DNA of 27,522 bases from the NCBI GenBank assembly GCA_002083405.1, contig LVWT01000023.1, forward strand, positions 1 to 27,522, written 5' to 3'. Source of the stretch: Nitrospira sp. SG-bin2 (GTDB taxonomy: Bacteria; Nitrospirota; Nitrospiria; Nitrospirales; Nitrospiraceae). Below the pieces are notes generated by a model that had not been told where the DNA came from, searched no databases, and saw nothing but the letters and a program-made list of their open reading frames with translations. Position numbers and translations under genes: made by a program. Of this stretch, positions 23,804 to 27,522 are shown one piece after another (positions within the stretch are counted from its first letter, which is position 1; every line of letters starts with the position of its first letter).

Positions 23804-24826
23804 ATGGCCTCTCCCCCACGCGACTATTACCAGATCCTCGGCCTTTCACGGGAAGCCTCCGCCGACGATATTAAAAAAGCCTACCGACGCCTTGCCCGCC
23901 AGTACCATCCCGATCTTCATGCCGGGACGAAAAAAGTCGAGATGGAACGGAAGTTCAAAGAGCTCAATGAAGCACAGGAAGTGTTGTCCGACCCTGCCAA
24001 GCGGAAAAAGTACGATCAGCACGGTTCGCAATGGGAACAAGCCGAGGCATTTGAGCAGGCGCGCCGGCAGACCGGGGGTGGATTCGGCGGCAGGACGAGT
24101 ACAGGGTACAGCACAGGAGATTTCTCAGATATCTTTGAGAATCTCTTTGGCGGGAGTGCGCGAGCTGGCGGTCCACGAGGATTTGCCTCACAGGGTGAGG
24201 ATGTGGAAACCGACGTCGCGCTGTCGTTGCGGGAAGTGCTATCCGGTGTGACGAAGCGCGTCTCCCTCATGGAAGCGGTATCCTGTAGATCCTGCCGAGG
24301 GAGCGGATCGCTTCGGGGCCGCCCTTGTCAAGTCTGTCATGGATCGGGCACGGGCATGGAACCGACGACAATCGAAGTCAGGATTCCGGCCGGTGTGCTC
24401 GCCGGCACCAGAGTGCGTGTGGGTGGGAAAGGACAGCCTGGCAGCAACGGCGGAAAACGTGGAGACCTCTACCTCCATGTCTCAATTAAAGAGGACAGAA
24501 TATTTCGCCGGCAAGGCAGCGATCTCCACGCCACTCTCCCCGTCTGGCCCTGGGAAGCTGCGTTGGGGGCTGAAGTGATGGCGCCGACATTGGGAGAGCC
24601 GGTTCGCGTGAAAATTCCAGCCGGGAGTCGAGCGGATAGCAAACTGCGCCTCAAGGGAAAGGGCCTTCCGACGGCAACCGGTACCCATGGCGATCTATTC
24701 CTCACCCTACAAATCGTTATGTCGCCCTCCATATCAAATGAGGAACGGTTACTGTACGAACAACTTGCCCGACAACCCCATCAAGACCCGCGGGCTGAGT
24801 TGATCATCAAAGCGCAACAAGAATAG
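23804..24826 (+). CDS. DnaJ/Hsp40 co-chaperone with reduced zinc finger
   Basis: A 340-residue J-domain protein. The J domain covers residues about 7-75 with HPD at 35-37, the site that stimulates DnaK ATPase. A Gly/Phe-rich linker (GGGFGGRTSTGYSTGDF, then IFENLFGG) follows. In place of the four CXXCXGXG repeats of classical DnaJ there are only two, at residues 161-168 and 175-182, enough for one zinc ion. The two C-terminal beta-sandwich domains with VRIPAGVLAGTRVRVGGKG and VKIPAGSRADSKLRLKGKG bind client peptides. It is thus between type I DnaJ and CbpA. dnaK and grpE are not in the window, so it is probably an additional J protein. It follows the thiolation enzyme by 18 bases. Confidence 0.93.
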   Translation: MASPPRDYYQILGLSREASADDIKKAYRRLARQYHPDLHAGTKKVEMERKFKELNEAQEVLSDPAKRKKYDQHGSQWEQAEAFEQARRQTGGGFGGRTSTGYSTGDFSDIFENLFGGSARAGGPRGFASQGEDVETDVALSLREVLSGVTKRVSLMEAVSCRSCRGSGSLRGRPCQVCHGSGTGMEPTTIEVRIPAGVLAGTRVRVGGKGQPGSNGGKRGDLYLHVSIKEDRIFRRQGSDLHATLPVWPWEAALGAEVMAPTLGEPVRVKIPAGSRADSKLRLKGKGLPTATGTHGDLFLTLQIVMSPSISNEERLLYEQLARQPHQDPRAELIIKAQQE

Positions 24827-25073
24827 ATATACCGTACCGGAGATCCGGGCGCGAGACGGACTCCGCAAATCCCCTCGATTGCCGCTGCGTCCTGCCCGCT
24901 CCCCCTCCCCTGTTCCCTTACGGTTCAGCGCATGGCGTTTGCTTGCGTTGCCTCGGTCTGTATGGCAAGCTACAGCGCGTAAATGGCGAGCAGTTCATGA
25001 CCTATCTGACCGAAGTTAGATGTGTGCCATTTTCAGCCGTTCCGTAAGGTATTCTTAGAAAAAGGAGGAGTCT

Positions 25074-25715
25074 ATGAAGCGAGCAACAAAGACGATTGTG
25101 TCATGTGGTGTTGCAGCGGTGTTTATGCTGGCCTTGGGGGGTACCGGTGTATGGGCCAATGATCCCAGTTACGGTCATGCCGGCAGCCATGGGGGACACG
25201 GTGCAATGGGTGGTTACGGGAAAGGCATGATGCATAGCGGGACCGGCCATTTGATCCGGCACTTGCTCAAGCATGAAAAGGACATCGGGCTGACGGCGGA
25301 CCAAGTAGCGAAACTGAAAGACTTCCAATTGAGTCTGGACAAGGTCCGTATCAAGGCGGAAGCTGAGATTCAAATTGCCGAGCGTGAGCTGAAGGCCCTC
25401 ACGGACGACGATAAGTCGGATGTTGCTGCAATCGAAACGAAGCTGAAACAGAGCGAAGATCTACAGGTACTGCTTCGCTTGACCGCGATCAAGATGCGGC
25501 GCGACGTGATGGCGGTGTTGACGCCCGAGCAGCGTGAGAAGGAAAAGACCGAACACGACAAAGTGATGCATCAGCACAAAGGGGGGGACATGGGGCACGG
25601 CAATCCACATGGCGGCGGCATGCCCCATGGCTCCAATCCCCATGGCAAGAACCCGCATACGGGATATGGCGAGGTTGCACCACCTTCTCCACCCAGTAAC
25701 ATGTCTGTGCAATAG
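25074..25715 (+). CDS. Spy/CpxP-like periplasmic protein, His/Gly/Met-rich
   Basis: A 213-residue exported protein. Residues 1-28 form a signal peptide ending VWA. Mature sequence begins with a His/Gly/Met-rich segment (HAGSHGGHGAMGGYGKGMM). The helical core of residues about 60-165 includes LTADQVAKLKDFQ and LTPEQREKEKTEHDKV, the paired LTxxQ-like motifs of Spy/CpxP and other metal-stress proteins. A second His/Gly/Pro-rich tail (HGNPHGGGMPHGSNPHG) ends it. Such proteins act as ATP-independent periplasmic chaperones or metal-binding sensors (as in CnrX/ZraP); which applies here is unknown. AAGGAGGAG just before the ATG is an excellent ribosome-binding site. The 247-base gap upstream holds a few small hairpins but no promoter I could defend. 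Confidence 0.82.
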   Translation: MKRATKTIVSCGVAAVFMLALGGTGVWANDPSYGHAGSHGGHGAMGGYGKGMMHSGTGHLIRHLLKHEKDIGLTADQVAKLKDFQLSLDKVRIKAEAEIQIAERELKALTDDDKSDVAAIETKLKQSEDLQVLLRLTAIKMRRDVMAVLTPEQREKEKTEHDKVMHQHKGGDMGHGNPHGGGMPHGSNPHGKNPHTGYGEVAPPSPPSNMSVQ

Positions 25716-25800
25716 CATTGCCGCTTTGCAGGCCGCATCGCATTCATCGTACTGCGGTGCGCACGACACGCAGGAAAAGAAAGGACGAGTAGAATAGGCT

Positions 25801-27474
25801 ATGCCGAAAGACCTAATACTGAAGAGTCATGATCTGCTGGTTGGCCCGTCCCGGGCACCGGCCCGGGCGATGCTGAAAGCCGTGGGGTTTACCGACGATG
25901 ATTTGTCCAAGCCTCTCGTCGGGGTGGCCAATACCTGGATCGAAGTCATGCCGTGCAACTACCACCTTCGCCGGCTGTCGGAGCGGGTCAAAGCCGGGAT
26001 TCGTGCTGCCGGTGGAACACCGATCGAGTACAACACGATCGCGGTTTCTGACGGCATTTCAATGGGGACTGAGGGCATGAAGGCCTCGCTCATTAGCCGG
26101 GAAGTGATTGCCGACTCGATCGAGTTGGTCGCGCGGGGCCACTTATTTGATGCGGTTGTCGCGCTGTCCGGCTGCGACAAGACGATTCCTGGCACAGTCA
26201 TGGCGCTTGCGAGGTTAAATTTGCCGTCTGTCATGCTCTACGGCGGTTCCATCATGCCCGGAAAGTTCCAAGGGCACGACGTCACGATCCAGGATGTCTT
26301 CGAAGCCGTCGGCAAACATGCCTCCGGCCACATGACCAACGCTGAACTGAAGGACCTTGAAGACCACGCCTGCCCTGGCCCCGGCGCGTGCGGCGGACAG
26401 TTTACGGCCAATACCATGGCAATTGCCTTCGAGTTTCTGGGCATTTCACCCATGGGGCGCAACGGCGTCCCTGCCATGGATCAGCACAAGGATGATGTCG
26501 CCTTCGAATGCGGCAAGATGGTCATGGAATTGATCAAACAGAACGTCCGGCCCAAGCAGATCATCACCCGCAAGTCGCTTGAGAATGCGATTGCTGCGGT
26601 TGCAACAACAGGTGGATCGACCAATGCCGTGCTCCACCTTCTCGCAGTGGCGCGCGAAATGGGGATTAAACTGAACATCGACGATTTCGATAAGATCAAT
26701 CGCAAAGTCCCGTTGCTTGCCGATCTCAAGCCCGGGGGGCGGTTTACTGCCGCCGATCTCTACGCGGCTGGAGGGACAACACTGGTAGCAAAGCGCTTAC
26801 TTGACGCAGGTATTCTTCACGGCAATCAGCCGACGGTAACAGGGCTCACGATTGGAGAAGAAGCGACGAAAGCTATCGAGACACGAGACCAGCAGGTGCT
26901 TCGTTCGTTATCGAGCCCAATCAAACCAACCGGCGGCATGGTCATCCTGAAAGGTAACCTCGCGCCGGAAGGCTGCGTGGTCAAGGTTGCCGGACATTCC
27001 ATGATGAAATTCCAAGGTCCGGCAAGAGTCTACAATCGGGAAGAAGATGCGTTCGCCGCAGTCAAAGCCGGGCAGATTAAGGCCGGCGATGTGGTGGTGA
27101 TTCGGTACGAAGGTCCTTCGGGAGGACCGGGTATGCGCGAGATGCTGGGAGTTACGGCTGCCATTGTCGGGGCGGGACTCGGCGATTCTGTAGCGTTGTT
27201 GACCGACGGACGATTCTCCGGCGCAACACATGGCTTGATGGCCGGCCACGTTGCTCCGGAAGCGGTGAGAGGCGGCCCTATTGCAGCAATTAGAAACGGC
27301 GACCGGATTACGTTCGATATTGCCAAACGCCGGCTGGATGTGAATCTGACGCAGAAGGAAATTTCCGCCAGGCTCAAGAAGGTCAAGCAGCCGGTACCCC
27401 GCTATACCTCCGGCGTGATGGCGAAATACGCGAGACATGTCTCATCTGCCTCGGAAGGCGCCGTCACGAGCTGA
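25801..27474 (+). CDS. ilvD: Dihydroxy-acid dehydratase
   Basis: A 557-residue IlvD/Edd-family dehydratase of valine, isoleucine and leucine synthesis: it dehydrates 2,3-dihydroxy-3-methyl(butanoate or pentanoate) to the 2-oxo acid. The Fe-S cysteines are Cys52 (MPCNYH), Cys125 (SGCDKT) and Cys197 (CPGPGACGG, with Cys191 nearby). Their spacing of 73 and 72 residues equals that of the [2Fe-2S] plant-type enzyme. Lys127 is the likely carbamylated magnesium ligand. Later blocks include TTGGSTNAVLHLLA, YEGPSGGPGMREML and LLTDGRFSGATHGLM. Length is typical. The start ATG 25801 matches the conserved N-terminus but has a weak ribosome-binding site. No other ilv or leu gene is in the window. Confidence 0.97.
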   Translation: MPKDLILKSHDLLVGPSRAPARAMLKAVGFTDDDLSKPLVGVANTWIEVMPCNYHLRRLSERVKAGIRAAGGTPIEYNTIAVSDGISMGTEGMKASLISREVIADSIELVARGHLFDAVVALSGCDKTIPGTVMALARLNLPSVMLYGGSIMPGKFQGHDVTIQDVFEAVGKHASGHMTNAELKDLEDHACPGPGACGGQFTANTMAIAFEFLGISPMGRNGVPAMDQHKDDVAFECGKMVMELIKQNVRPKQIITRKSLENAIAAVATTGGSTNAVLHLLAVAREMGIKLNIDDFDKINRKVPLLADLKPGGRFTAADLYAAGGTTLVAKRLLDAGILHGNQPTVTGLTIGEEATKAIETRDQQVLRSLSSPIKPTGGMVILKGNLAPEGCVVKVAGHSMMKFQGPARVYNREEDAFAAVKAGQIKAGDVVVIRYEGPSGGPGMREMLGVTAAIVGAGLGDSVALLTDGRFSGATHGLMAGHVAPEAVRGGPIAAIRNGDRITFDIAKRRLDVNLTQKEISARLKKVKQPVPRYTSGVMAKYARHVSSASEGAVTS

Positions 27475-27515
27475 TCATCATATCAGTTGTGATAAGAGGC
27501 CAGGGAGTTGACCGC

Positions 27516-27522
27516 ATGCGGT
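27516..27522 (+). CDS. Possible start of a further gene
   Basis: An ATG at 27516 follows GGGAG by eight bases, the layout of a real translation start, and lies 41 bases after ilvD on the same strand. Only two codons are visible, so the product is unknown. Confidence 0.3.

Noticed and set aside
1..27522. CRISPR array, prophage, insertion sequence or defence island
   Set aside because: No regularly spaced repeats, transposase, integrase, restriction or Cas-like protein was seen; almost all genes have housekeeping or small stress-related functions.

Overview
The window (27,522 bases, moderately GC-rich) reads as a chromosomal segment of a Gram-negative bacterium. The best guess is the genus Nitrospira (phylum Nitrospirota). 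That guess rests on recalled resemblance of the proteins, on the small one-zinc-ribbon and CsbD-like proteins, and on the intergenic repeats; no database was searched. Lipoproteins with coiled coils, a periplasmic Do-type protease and a Spy/CpxP-like protein point to an outer membrane. I see no tRNA, rRNA, CRISPR array, prophage or insertion sequence.

Layout. (1) 1-2284, plus strand: the 3' end of an ArsI/CadI-type glyoxalase-fold gene, a SigZ-type ECF sigma factor and an HI0933-like flavoprotein, closely packed. (2) 2301-3038, minus: a coiled-coil lipoprotein with its own promoter. (3) 3359-4030, plus: a ferritin-like diiron protein whose stop codon interlocks with that of accA. (4) 4027-8552, minus: dnaE then accA; dnaE appears to be transcribed as a leaderless mRNA. 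(5) 8745-9617, minus: three small genes (a 54-residue acidic protein, a 114-residue conserved hypothetical, a CsbD-like stress protein). (6) 10011-13703, plus: purH, purD and a Sua5/YrdC-type gene, with a 121-bp imperfect palindrome between purH and purD. (7) 13772-14555: a second coiled-coil lipoprotein converging on an FmdB-type zinc ribbon gene. (8) 14627-16874, minus: rsmD, coaD and a class I aminotransferase, joined by ATGA overlaps. (9) 17043-17343: a near-consensus sigma70 promoter pointing into a small zinc-ribbon gene on the other strand. (10) 17519-20402, plus: radC and an EF-G-like protein with degenerate GTPase motifs. (11) 20581-22650, minus: a helical protein with a TrkA-C (RCK-C) domain followed by an HtrA/Deg protease. 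(12) 22826-24826, plus: a TtuA/Ncs6-like tRNA thiolation enzyme and a DnaJ homologue with half a zinc finger. (13) 25074-27474, plus: a His/Gly/Met-rich Spy-like protein and ilvD. A further gene may start at 27516.

Most genes are housekeeping: replication, fatty-acid initiation, purine, CoA and branched-chain amino-acid synthesis, and RNA modification. A stress and protein-quality layer (HtrA, DnaJ, CsbD, Spy-like) is scattered among them. I do not see a compact accessory or defence system. The most informative points are the leaderless dnaE promoter, the promoter antisense to the zinc-ribbon gene, the altered EF-G-like GTPase, the RCK-C protein paired with HtrA, and the palindromic repeats.
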